Source of the DNA: Trueperella sp.
GTDB lineage: Bacteria > Actinomycetota > Actinomycetes > Actinomycetales > Actinomycetaceae
Length of the DNA stretch: 5,310 nt
Assembly (NCBI GenBank): GCA_012727825.1
Contig: JAAYGH010000298.1
Location: 1 to 5,310 of the forward strand
Direction: 5' to 3'
How positions within the stretch are numbered: position 1 is the first letter of the stretch; each line of letters opens with the position of its first letter. Below are positions 1-5,213 of the stretch, piece by piece. Made by a program: the position numbers and the translations under genes. Under the pieces are notes generated by a model. It was not told where the DNA came from. It was given only the letters and a program-made list of their open reading frames with translations, and ran no database searches.

Positions 1-804
1 ATTATTGGCATCATCCTGCTCCTGCTGGCCTTTCTCGGCATTGGTTGGGCAATCATGAATGCGAGCGAGAACCCTGGCGACGACGAAACAACCGCCGTGC
101 AAACCACCGTGCCAGATCTAGAGGGCATGGATGAAGCCGAGGTTCGTGCAGCGCTCACAGAGAGCAACCTAGTGCTCAACGTGGGCGATCAGGTCGAAGA
201 TGACGATATTCCCGAAGGAATTTACGTCTCATCTAGCCCACAGATTGGTGCAAGCCTGAACGAGGGCGATCCCGTCACCGTCCACTTCTCATCCGGCGTA
301 GGCACGGTCGAGGTTCCGGACGTGATCAATGGCCGTTACACCCAAGATCAGGCAAAGGAAGCACTGGAAGCAGTGGGGCTGACAGTCGGGCGTGTGGACT
401 CCGATGACGTGCCCGGCCGAGCAGCCGATATCGTCACAGAAACATCTCCGATCGCTGGGACTGAAGTTGAACGCGGCACGTCGGTGAACCTCGTGGTCGC
501 ATCCGGTGAGGTTGTTCTCGAAGACGTACGCGGACTCAGCCAGGCCGAAGCCGAACAGATTTTGCGCGATGAGTTGAGAATCCCGATCATTTCGATCACC
601 GAACTTGAAACAGCTGACTCGGCGCCAGGAACTGTTGTAGCGATGAGCCCGGTGGCAGGAAAGGTACCGTACGACCAGCGAGTAGAGCTCGTCATCGCCA
701 AGGCCCCAGCTCCAACTCCCATACCGGAGCCGAGTCCAGAACCCGAACCAGAACCCGAACCGGAACCGTCATCTGATCCACCGGCCGACGAATCAACCGG
801 GTAG
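1..804 (+). CDS. pknB: Ser/Thr protein kinase PknB, C-terminal part (transmembrane helix, three PASTA domains, Pro-Glu tail); 5' end outside the window
   Basis: The reading frame is open from base 1 to the TAG at 802-804, giving 267 codons; the kinase domain lies upstream of the window. Codons 1-18 are almost wholly hydrophobic and form the single membrane-spanning helix. Three extracytoplasmic PASTA domains follow at about codons 36-99, 103-169 and 170-235. The first two open with the usual V-P-D motif; the third has L-E-D, so the proline is lost, although its later S-P-x-A-G motif is intact. The final 32 residues are a Pro/Glu/Ser tail with a (PE)n run encoded by imperfect 6- and 12-bp repeats. 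In the known family, PASTA domains bind muropeptides and lipid II and the kinase regulates division and wall synthesis. The crgA and cyclophilin genes nearby support PknB rather than an unrelated PASTA protein, but a PASTA-bearing penicillin-binding protein cannot be wholly excluded without the N-terminus. Confidence 0.85.
   Translation: MIGIILLLLAFLGIGWAIMNASENPGDDETTAVQTTVPDLEGMDEAEVRAALTESNLVLNVGDQVEDDDIPEGIYVSSSPQIGASLNEGDPVTVHFSSGVGTVEVPDVINGRYTQDQAKEALEAVGLTVGRVDSDDVPGRAADIVTETSPIAGTEVERGTSVNLVVASGEVVLEDVRGLSQAEAEQILRDELRIPIISITELETADSAPGTVVAMSPVAGKVPYDQRVELVIAKAPAPTPIPEPSPEPEPEPEPEPSSDPPADESTG
736..768 (+). repeat. Short tandem repeat encoding the (Pro-Glu)n tail of PknB
   Basis: The 12-bp unit CCAGAACCCGAA occurs twice in tandem (736-747 and 748-759) and is followed by the related CCGGAACCG. 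The underlying 6-bp period is CCNGAA, coding Pro-Glu. Such tracts can expand or contract by slippage in multiples of 6 bp without breaking the frame. Confidence 0.75.
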
Positions 805-899
805 GCAGGCGATGGCGGCAGGCCGAATACGATCTACCATTCGAATTCCGCCTCGCGTGGCCCTAGCGTTGCACTGTGAAGTGCGAGCGAGACATCTCT

Positions 900-927
900 C
901 GGGGAGTAAGCTTCGGCTTACTCCCCG
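900..927. terminator. Perfect 12-bp C(TTCG)G hairpin between convergent genes, probable bidirectional terminator
   Basis: The arms at 900-911 (CGGGGAGTAAGC) and 916-927 (GCTTACTCCCCG) are perfectly complementary around a TTCG loop closed by C-G, the exceptionally stable UUCG tetraloop. On the plus strand the stem is followed by a moderately T-rich stretch (ATTGTGTTGT), which suits termination of pknB. On the minus strand no clear T-run follows, so termination of the sortase operon there is less certain. The TAA of the 52-residue gene lies inside the stem at 918-920, making this site part terminator and part coding sequence. Confidence 0.8.
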
Positions 928-1076
928 ATTGTGTTGTCAACAATGTTCGTGTTCTGCAGGACCCACGGGAATGCAAACTCGAAGAGAAGGTAGATGGCAA
1001 GGAGCGTGAGGGCAAGGGCTTGGATGGCTTTCAGCCACCTCGGTCCCGGCAGAAGACGCCAGATGGTTCCGTACAT
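918..1076 (-). CDS. 52-residue single-pass membrane protein, translationally coupled to the sortase; function unknown
   Basis: The ATG at 1076-1074 overlaps the sortase stop codon as TAATG. A purine-rich GGAAGG at 1086-1091, nine bases upstream, can serve as ribosome binding site. The product begins MYGTIWRLLPGPRWLKA, continues with a hydrophobic segment (about residues 16-36), then FAFPWVLQ and a short polar end, finishing at TAA 920-918. The basic residues before the helix suggest that the N-terminus is cytoplasmic. From memory, small proteins with the pattern W-R-x-L-P-G-P followed by F-P-W-V are common in actinobacteria beside this sortase, but no function is known to me. The coupling implies co-production with the sortase, so a role as partner or stabiliser in the membrane is a reasonable inference and no more. 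The gene is easily missed because of its length. Confidence 0.8.
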   Translation of the reverse strand: MYGTIWRLLPGPRWLKAIQALALTLLAIYLLFEFAFPWVLQNTNIVDNTIGE

Positions 1077-1882
1077 TAGTTACCGCCTTCCAGTGCGGCG
1101 AGCGTTTCCGGATCCACAAGGGCTTCCGGCAGTCCGTCTTCGCGCTTGGTCCAGTAATCAAACTCCGCGTGCACAACCCAGCGCTCGTTCGACACGAACG
1201 GTGGATGACATGTGGTGATCGTCAGCAAACGACGCGTGGGGTTGGTCAGTTGACCGCGCCCCTGCAGCTGGTCGTATGCCTGAAAAGGATCGGGAGCAAT
1301 CGTCCACACCGCCGAGGGTAGAACGATCTCGTCCGCCACAATCGAGTACACGAGGAATCCTTGGGCAGTCTCGACGACGATCGCATCGCCCTCTTCCAGC
1401 TGTGGCACGTGAAGCATCGGGGCACCGTACGTTTGGCGATGGGCCGCCGTCGCGAAATTTCCAACCTCGCCGGGAAGCGCCGTGTCTTCATACCGGCCGA
1501 AGGCGCCCGTATCGAGGATCTCCGTCATGTTTGTACCGTTGAGAATCGTATAGCCATAGTCGTATCCAAACTCGGGAATACGCATGATTCCAAGGGTCTC
1601 GCCGTACACCGGATCGTGGGACCATTCCGGGGGAGGTCCGTCCTGGCGTGGCGCGATTCCGGCCTCTTCCACGGTGATGACGCCGTATTCTTCCTGGAGT
1701 TGCTCAATCGCCTGAGCTTGAGCTCGGTTTGCCTCAACATCCGTCCACCAGATCTGCCACACGATGAACAAAACGATAATGAGCCCCGCAGTAATGAGGA
1801 GTTCCCCGATGACACCGAGGATACGGTTAAAAAGCGAGGGTTTCTTCCTCGCCGTCGTCGCAGGCTGACCCGCACGTGTCAT
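1076..1882 (-). CDS. Sortase, class E-like transpeptidase
   Basis: This 268-residue protein has a short basic N-terminus, a membrane helix at about residues 25-46 and an extracytoplasmic sortase domain from about residue 92 to 245. The catalytic residues are visible: His148 in A-A-H-R-Q-T-Y-G, Cys225 in L-T-I-T-T-C-H-P-P, and Arg234 in S-N-E-R-W-V-V. Class E sortases of actinobacteria attach LAXTG-type surface proteins to peptidoglycan; assignment to class E rests on the T-T-C motif, the N-terminal anchor and the genomic position, and is not certain. The ATG at 1882-1880 is preceded by AGAAGG with an eight-base gap, supporting this start. No sortase substrate is encoded in the window. The gene is transcribed divergently from crgA and shares a transcript with the 52-residue gene. 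Confidence 0.88.
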   Translation of the reverse strand: MTRAGQPATTARKKPSLFNRILGVIGELLITAGLIIVLFIVWQIWWTDVEANRAQAQAIEQLQEEYGVITVEEAGIAPRQDGPPPEWSHDPVYGETLGIMRIPEFGYDYGYTILNGTNMTEILDTGAFGRYEDTALPGEVGNFATAAHRQTYGAPMLHVPQLEEGDAIVVETAQGFLVYSIVADEIVLPSAVWTIAPDPFQAYDQLQGRGQLTNPTRRLLTITTCHPPFVSNERWVVHAEFDYWTKREDGLPEALVDPETLAALEGGN

Positions 1883-2004
1883 AGTGTCGTCCTTCTGTTG
1901 TGCTGCGCATAAGCATAACTGATACCGCTGCCCGATCCGTCGGTGTTGACCACAGGGTCGCCGTCGTTGATCTAAGCATCGAAGGTGTCACATCGGCTCT
2001 CACA

Positions 2005-2033
2005 TTTCCTGTTTTTCGGCGTGTCCGTATAAG
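2005..2033 (+). promoter_or_regulatory. Possible promoter of crgA
   Basis: A TATAAG hexamer at 2028-2033 matches the -10 consensus at five of six positions. The hexamer 17 bases upstream, TTTCCT at 2005-2010, is a poor -35 (three of six). Transcription starting near 2040 would leave a leader of about 25 bases before the crgA ATG. A second possible -35 (TTGACC at 1946-1951) has only TCTAAG as partner, at a 19-base gap. The sequence gives no stronger candidate in this 182-bp divergent region, and I could not identify the sortase promoter. Confidence 0.35.
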
Positions 2034-2053
2034 ATTTGGACGTACCCTCAAAC

Positions 2054-2067
2054 AAAGGATCACGATG
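2054..2067 (+). promoter_or_regulatory. Ribosome binding site and start codon fixing the crgA start
   Basis: AAAGGA at 2054-2059, five bases before ATG 2065, decides the start. The frame is open back to 1900, but the upstream part has no ribosome binding site, covers the likely promoter, and would add 55 residues unlike any CrgA. Confidence 0.75.
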
Positions 2068-2343
2068 GCAGAGTCCAAGAAGCGCAAGAAGGTCGAACAG
2101 CGCCGTATTGCACGTCAGCAAGCAGAGGAACGCCAGAAGAAGGTAGCTCCTCCCACGGGCTCACCGAAGTGGTGGGTTCCCGTCATGGTCGGCTTGGCCG
2201 TGCTTGGTCTGCTCATTATCGTTATTGCTTACATCACCGGTGGACGCTTCCCAATCCCTGGTCTCGACAACGGCAACATCAATCTTTTCGTCGGCATCGG
2301 ATTCATGCTTGTGGGATTCTTGATGACGATGGGTTGGAAGTAG
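2065..2343 (+). CDS. crgA: Cell division protein CrgA
   Basis: The 92-residue product has the full CrgA layout. A highly basic and glutamine-rich N-terminus (residues 5-26) leads into the signature P-K-W-W-V-P-V-M at 34-41. Two membrane helices (about 37-58 and 72-90) are joined by a short loop with F-P-I-P-G, and the protein ends in G-W-K. Family members are generally about 80-95 residues, so this is full length. In mycobacteria and Streptomyces CrgA is an inner-membrane divisome protein that interacts with FtsZ-ring and septal peptidoglycan synthesis proteins. It lies alone on its strand, with a probable promoter upstream and a strong terminator 38 bases downstream, so it is likely monocistronic. 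It is divergent from the sortase and near pknB, as in other actinobacteria. Confidence 0.95.
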   Translation: MAESKKRKKVEQRRIARQQAEERQKKVAPPTGSPKWWVPVMVGLAVLGLLIIVIAYITGGRFPIPGLDNGNINLFVGIGFMLVGFLMTMGWK

Positions 2344-2381
2344 CGACCTTTCACTCATCCATATTCTTGATCCGATGAGAT

Positions 2382-2407
2382 AAGCCCTCCCTTACGGAGG
2401 GCTTTTT
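2382..2407 (+). terminator. Intrinsic terminator of crgA
   Basis: The nine-base arms AAGCCCTCC (2382-2390) and GGAGGGCTT (2396-2404) pair perfectly around a CTTAC loop. The 3' arm runs into five consecutive T residues (2403-2407). It lies 38 bases after the crgA stop. There is no comparable T-run on the minus strand, so it acts for the plus strand. Confidence 0.9.
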
Positions 2408-2441
2408 CATGCCCGAAAGTGTGTTGTTTCCCTTCGTCGTT

Positions 2442-2626
2442 GCCCTCTGGGCGGCGCCCCTTGCCGGGCCTGCCATCAGCTCCATCCGCTCCACCGCTCG
2501 GCATGCCGCCCGCCACCGGCACCACCCGCCCCCATGCCAGACGCGAGGACTTCCATCCATACACGAGGGGAAATTCCCCTCGCACATAACCACAAACCCT
2601 CGCGTTTGCGCCCTTTGGGCGGCGCC
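2442..2626. repeat. Pair of near-identical 17-bp direct repeats, 168 bp apart
   Basis: The sequence GCCCTCTGGGCGGCGCC at 2442-2458 recurs as GCCCTTTGGGCGGCGCC at 2610-2626, one mismatch in 17. Each copy contains a small GCCC-TYT-GGGC hairpin followed by the palindrome GGCGCC. The two copies bracket the hairpin-rich GC part of the intergenic region, as the ends of a small dispersed element might, but no target duplication or transposase is visible. Confidence 0.65.
2564..2582. repeat. Eight-bp hairpin nested inside an eight-bp outer inverted repeat
   Basis: CGAGGGGA (2564-2571) pairs with TCCCCTCG (2575-2582) around a three-base loop AAT. It is enclosed by a second inverted repeat, ACGCGAGG (2541-2548) with CCTCGCGT (2598-2605), so a transcript of either strand could form a stem carrying an inner stem-loop. 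There is no T-run to make it a conventional terminator. Confidence 0.6.
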
Positions 2627-2668
2627 ACTCGCTCCACATACCTTTGACCAGTCGCTCGATCAGACCTA

Positions 2669-2686
2669 AATTACATAGATGTAATT
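2669..2686. promoter_or_regulatory. Operator-like 18-bp palindrome
   Basis: AATTACATAGATGTAATT is a perfect eight-base inverted repeat around a two-base centre. Its size and AT-rich symmetry are typical of a dimeric repressor site. No regulator is encoded in the window and no promoter is expected here, since both neighbours end at this region. Confidence 0.5.
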
Positions 2687-2693
2687 ATCCACA
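2685..2693 (+). promoter_or_regulatory. Consensus DnaA-box match (TTATCCACA)
   Basis: This is an exact match to the classical TTATNCACA DnaA-binding consensus. It overlaps the last two bases of the palindrome and lies in the AT-rich half of the intergenic region. Only degenerate relatives occur nearby, each with two mismatches: ATAACCACA at 2586-2594 and, on the minus strand, TTTTCCCCA at 2708-2716. One good box is not an origin; chance occurrence is possible. Confidence 0.4.
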
Positions 2694-2751
2694 GGATTAG
2701 TCGCAGCTGGGGAAAACTATAGAAATTTCAGCTGCAGAAAAATCAAGCAGG

Positions 2752-2781
2752 CATAAGAAAAGCCCGCTTTTCAGCGGGCTT
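2752..2781 (-). terminator. Intrinsic terminator of the ppiA-rhomboid operon
   Basis: The arms AAGCCCGCT (2760-2768) and AGCGGGCTT (2773-2781) form a perfect nine-bp stem with a four-base loop. Read on the minus strand, the hairpin is followed directly by TTCTTATG, giving TTTTCTT across the stem end. It lies 13 bases past the rhomboid stop codon. On the plus strand the stem is followed by GACAGC, so it is directional. Confidence 0.88.
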
Positions 2782-2794
2782 GACAGCGCTCGTT

Positions 2795-3511
2795 CTAAAT
2801 CAGCATGAGACCGATCATCGCAGCGAGGACGAGAAGCGCGACGCCGATATCCACGACTTTGCGCAGGTTCGGCCGCTTGCCTCGGAATCGTGTTCCTAGC
2901 CCAATCCACAGCCAGGTCAGAAGGATGCCGACGACAAGGCCACCCAGATGCGATTCCCAAGAGATGCCCGGAACAGTGAAGCCGAGCACCAGATTGATAC
3001 CAAGCAATGTGAGAATTCCGGACAAGTTGGCATTCACGCGCTTGTAGAGCACCGCGAGAGAGCCGAAAAGTCCGAAGATGGCACCCGATGCGCCGACTGC
3101 GCCGATGTTCCACTGGCCCGTCAGGTTCGACAGCAACATGATGGCGACGTTGCCGCCGATAGCGGACACCAGATAAAGCGTGGTGAAACGGATCTTTCCC
3201 AGCGCAGGTTCAAGCACGCGGCCAAGAAACCACAGGGCGTACATGTTGAACACAAGGTGCCAAAATCCGCTGTGCAGAATCGCAGAGGTGAGGAACCGGT
3301 AAGGCTGTTCGAGTGCAAAGGGAGGGTAGAACATGAGTTCTACCTGCACCTGTGGTTGAACACGTCCAACCACAGCCATGAGGACGCAGATAGCAATAAT
3401 GGCCGTCGTAATCGGCGGCCAATTGGATAAGCGACGCCGAACGGGAGTGGGCACAGGAACCCCTTCCCCCTGATGGGCTGGGTTCTGGTCCATCCGTTCG
3501 GCGTCGCTCAT
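2795..3511 (-). CDS. Rhomboid family intramembrane serine protease
   Basis: This 238-residue multi-pass membrane protein has the rhomboid catalytic dyad: Ser142 in G-A-S-G-A-I-F-G and His188 in S-W-E-S-H-L-G-G. It also has the family's H-x-x-x-N motif in the second core helix (His85, Asn89) preceded by R-F-L-T-S-A-I-L-H-S-G. About six helices form the core, with one more at the C-terminus (about 219-238). The first 30 residues are hydrophilic and cytoplasmic. Rhomboids cut transmembrane segments of other membrane proteins; the bacterial substrates are mostly unknown, including here. The ATG at 3511 is preceded by CGGAG about 12 bases upstream, a rather long gap; a second in-frame ATG six codons later is possible. 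It follows ppiA by 18 bases and is very likely co-transcribed with it. Confidence 0.92.
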   Translation of the reverse strand: MSDAERMDQNPAHQGEGVPVPTPVRRRLSNWPPITTAIIAICVLMAVVGRVQPQVQVELMFYPPFALEQPYRFLTSAILHSGFWHLVFNMYALWFLGRVLEPALGKIRFTTLYLVSAIGGNVAIMLLSNLTGQWNIGAVGASGAIFGLFGSLAVLYKRVNANLSGILTLLGINLVLGFTVPGISWESHLGGLVVGILLTWLWIGLGTRFRGKRPNLRKVVDIGVALLVLAAMIGLMLI

Positions 3512-3529
3512 TAAAGGGAAAGTCTCCGA

Positions 3530-4051
3530 TTACTCGGTGACTGTGATCGAGGTGAGCACGACGTCCTCGAGCGGGCGATCCATTGGATTCGTCTCGGTTT
3601 GTGCAATCTTGTCCACAACCTCCTGAGAGGCCACGTCCGCGACCTTTCCGAAAATCGTGTGCTTGCCCTGCAACCACGTGGTGGGGGCAACCGTAATGAA
3701 GAATTGCGATCCGTTCGTTCCACGGCCACCCTGCTTTCCAGCATTGGCCATGGCGAGCATGTACGGCTCGGTGAAATTGAGCTCAGCTGCAATCTCGTCG
3801 TCGAAACGGTATCCAGGGCCGCCGGTGCCAGTGCCAAGAGGATCGCCACCCTGGACCATGAATCCAGGAATGATGCGGTGGAAAATAATATCCTTGTAGA
3901 GCGGGTCGTTCGACTCAGCGCCCGTTGACGGATCCGTCCATGCCTTCTCGCCGGTCGCTAGACCGGTGAAGTTCGCGACTGTTTCTGGAGCATGCTCCGG
4001 ATACAGCTCAACCTTAATGTCACCAAAATTTGTATGTAAAGTAGCTTTCAT
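3530..4051 (-). CDS. ppiA: Cyclophilin-type peptidyl-prolyl cis-trans isomerase
   Basis: From the ATG at 4051 the protein has 173 residues, the usual size for the cytoplasmic actinobacterial cyclophilin, and begins in the typical way (MKATLHTNFGDIKVELYP). It catalyses cis-trans isomerisation of Xaa-Pro bonds during folding. The active-site residues are present: Arg59 in F-H-R-I-I-P, Phe64 and Gln67 in G-F-M-V-Q-G-G-D, Phe118 in N-G-S-Q-F-F-I-T, Trp126 and His131 in W-L-Q-G-K-H. There is no signal peptide. The frame extends to an ATG at 4108, adding 19 residues that do not look like a cyclophilin N-terminus. The chosen start has only GGGA three bases upstream, a weak ribosome binding site, so the start is less sure than the gene. 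It is divergent from the 11-mer-repeat gene and leads the rhomboid operon. Confidence 0.93.
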   Translation of the reverse strand: MKATLHTNFGDIKVELYPEHAPETVANFTGLATGEKAWTDPSTGAESNDPLYKDIIFHRIIPGFMVQGGDPLGTGTGGPGYRFDDEIAAELNFTEPYMLAMANAGKQGGRGTNGSQFFITVAPTTWLQGKHTIFGKVADVASQEVVDKIAQTETNPMDRPLEDVVLTSITVTE

Positions 4052-4200
4052 ATTCCCAATCTTGGCACATTGTGAGCCGACTAGCCGACTTTCTCCACTG
4101 TTTTCCATCCCAATACCCGCTAATGGCGAAATTTACTCTCTCAAAGAAATTTAGGCGCCGAATCAAGGCTAATCGCACTTAGTGACCTGCAAAACACCCG

Positions 4201-4228
4201 TTCACGTGGAAAGATTAGGTGATGTAAC
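4201..4228 (+). promoter_or_regulatory. Possible promoter of the 11-mer-repeat gene
   Basis: TTCACG (4201-4206) and TGTAAC (4223-4228) each match the -35 and -10 consensus at four of six positions, with a 16-base gap. Transcription from here would leave about 30 bases before the ATG at 4266. This is the best pair in the 214-bp divergent region from ppiA, but it is weak. I found no convincing ppiA promoter on the other strand. Confidence 0.25.
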
Positions 4229-4265
4229 TGGCGGTGGTAATCCGTCTCACTTGTGGAGGTAATAA

Positions 4266-5213
4266 ATGTCTTTTCGATTTGGAAAGAAAAGCACGAAGGA
4301 CAAGATCGTCGATCAGGTAGAGCCTGCTATCGACAACGCCGCCGATAAGGCGTCCGACACGGCCGACAAGGTCCGTAAGGTTGTTCTCGACGCTCTGGGC
4401 GACGCGCTTGCAGCGGCGAAGCCGAAGGTAGACAAGGCGGCAGAAAAGACGACCGCTCTGGCTCAGGATGCGTATGGCAAAGCCAACGTCGCGGCACATG
4501 ACGCCTACGACCGCGCTCGTCCGCTCATGCAGGATGCGTATGGCAAAGCCAACGTCGTCGCTCACGATGCTTACGCTCGTGCAAACGTCGCGGCACACGA
4601 TACCTATGAAAAGGCTCGCCCCTACCTCGAAGACGCCACAAAGCGTGCCGAGGTTGCGACTGAGAATCTCCGTGACGACTACCTGCCGCGTGCTCGCCGG
4701 GCAGCCAATGCTGCGATCGACGAGGCGCGTTCCGGTTCTGGCGATCTACAGACCCGCGCTAAGGACGTCGTGAAGGTATCGCGTAAGGAACTGGAGAAGC
4801 CCGAGAAGAAGAAGGGCCGTGGCCGTAAGCTACTCGGCTTCCTCGCTGTCGCCGGTGTCGGTGCCGCCGCTGCGTACTACGCCTGGGCACGTTCCAAGCC
4901 TGTCTCCGACCCGTGGGCAGAGGCCTACTGGGAGGACGTCTCGGTTCCGCAGGACAAGGTGGACGAGCCGGTCGACACACCAGAAGAAGACCTTAAGGAC
5001 AACACCGAGGGCACATTGAGCGAGCTCGCTGACAACGAACCCGACGCGCCAATCGCCGACGCCGATGCTCCGCTCGGGGGCGACGTCGAGGTAGATGAGG
5101 TAAATCCCGAGGATCACCTGAACGTCGATGGTTCTTCCGACGAGGAAGGCCACGTGTACAACGAGAAGGAAGCTGCTGATGCAGCTGGCTTGACTGATCC
5201 TGAGGACAAGTAG
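4266..5213 (+). CDS. Membrane-anchored protein with tandem 11-residue repeats and acidic tail; function unknown
   Basis: I do not recognise a named family. The start is clear: GGAGGT at 4255-4260, five bases before ATG. The 315 residues fall into four parts. Residues 1-65 are a lysine- and aspartate-rich, alanine-rich helical region. Residues 66-131 are six tandem 11-mers of the form A-[HQ]-D-A-Y-x-[KR]-A-x-x-x. Residues 132-188 are a helical linker ending in a very basic stretch (K-K-K-G-R-G-R-K). Residues 189-208 are a single membrane helix, and 209-315 are a strongly acidic, low-complexity tail opening with S-D-P-W-A-E-A-Y-W. The basic flank suggests the repeats are cytoplasmic and the tail outside. 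Eleven-residue alanine-rich repeats are typical of LEA-like and synuclein/apolipoprotein-like helices that lie on membranes, so a membrane-surface or stress-protective role is a plausible inference. A gene in this divergent position next to ppiA is common in actinobacteria. Confidence 0.85.
   Translation: MSFRFGKKSTKDKIVDQVEPAIDNAADKASDTADKVRKVVLDALGDALAAAKPKVDKAAEKTTALAQDAYGKANVAAHDAYDRARPLMQDAYGKANVVAHDAYARANVAAHDTYEKARPYLEDATKRAEVATENLRDDYLPRARRAANAAIDEARSGSGDLQTRAKDVVKVSRKELEKPEKKKGRGRKLLGFLAVAGVGAAAAYYAWARSKPVSDPWAEAYWEDVSVPQDKVDEPVDTPEEDLKDNTEGTLSELADNEPDAPIADADAPLGGDVEVDEVNPEDHLNVDGSSDEEGHVYNEKEAADAAGLTDPEDK
4461..4658 (+). repeat. Six tandem 33-bp units encoding 11-residue repeats
   Basis: The units start at residues 66, 77, 88, 99, 110 and 121 of the protein. 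Protein similarity is highest for units 1-5 (D-A-Y or D-T-Y core) and weaker for unit 6 (E-D-A-T-K-R-A). Units 1 and 3 share an exact 28-bp identity at 4464-4491 and 4530-4557, a 66-bp offset, while the other units differ at many third positions. This points to a recent duplication or gene conversion of a two-unit block on top of an older repeat. Confidence 0.9.

Larger units (their letters stand above)
2408..2756. other. Gene-poor region between convergent crgA and rhomboid genes
   Basis: I find no credible gene here. Open frames exist on both strands, but they have low-complexity products and none looks like a known protein. Two parts differ in composition. Positions about 2430-2640 are GC-rich, with C/pyrimidine-rich runs on the plus strand, a 17-bp direct repeat and hairpins. 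Positions about 2665-2757 are AT-rich and hold an 18-bp palindrome, a DnaA-box match and an inverted repeat GCAGCTG/CAGCTGC (2703-2709 and 2729-2735). Because both flanking genes point inward and each has its own terminator, neither needs this DNA as a promoter. Confidence 0.6.

Noticed and set aside
348..722. 124-codon open frame antisense to pknB
   Set aside because: Ser/Thr/Ala-rich shadow of the PASTA coding frame, with no ribosome binding site or recognisable domain.
1912..1940. Candidate sortase promoter on the minus strand with TATGCT as -10
   Set aside because: No hexamer resembling a -35 lies at an acceptable distance, so I could not support it.
1900..2064. Upstream in-frame extension of crgA by 55 codons
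   Set aside because: No ribosome binding site at 1900, the extension overlaps the best promoter candidate, and it would make CrgA far longer than the family.
2351..2639. Minus-strand open frames of 80 and 94 codons across the same gap
   Set aside because: Compositionally odd, rich in Gly/Arg/Pro, antisense to a strong terminator, and without convincing start signals.
2430..2640. Possible 6C-type actinobacterial small RNA because of C-rich runs and hairpins
   Set aside because: The C runs are not in paired hairpin loops of the kind that define that RNA, and the gene context does not match.
2409..2669. Plus-strand open frame of 86 codons directly after the crgA terminator, with the octapeptide ALWAAPLA twice
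   Set aside because: The peptide repeat simply reflects the 17-bp DNA repeat. Its only ribosome binding site would be GGAGGG inside the terminator stem, and the product has no recognisable fold.
3609..3617. TTGTCCACA, an actinobacterial-type DnaA box
   Set aside because: It lies inside ppiA and is explained by the conserved codons for Val-Val-Asp-Lys; no other boxes cluster around it.
4052..4108. 19-residue N-terminal extension of ppiA from the ATG at 4108
   Set aside because: The 173-residue form starting at 4051 matches the normal cyclophilin start and length; the extension has no signal peptide character. It stays possible because both ribosome binding sites are weak.
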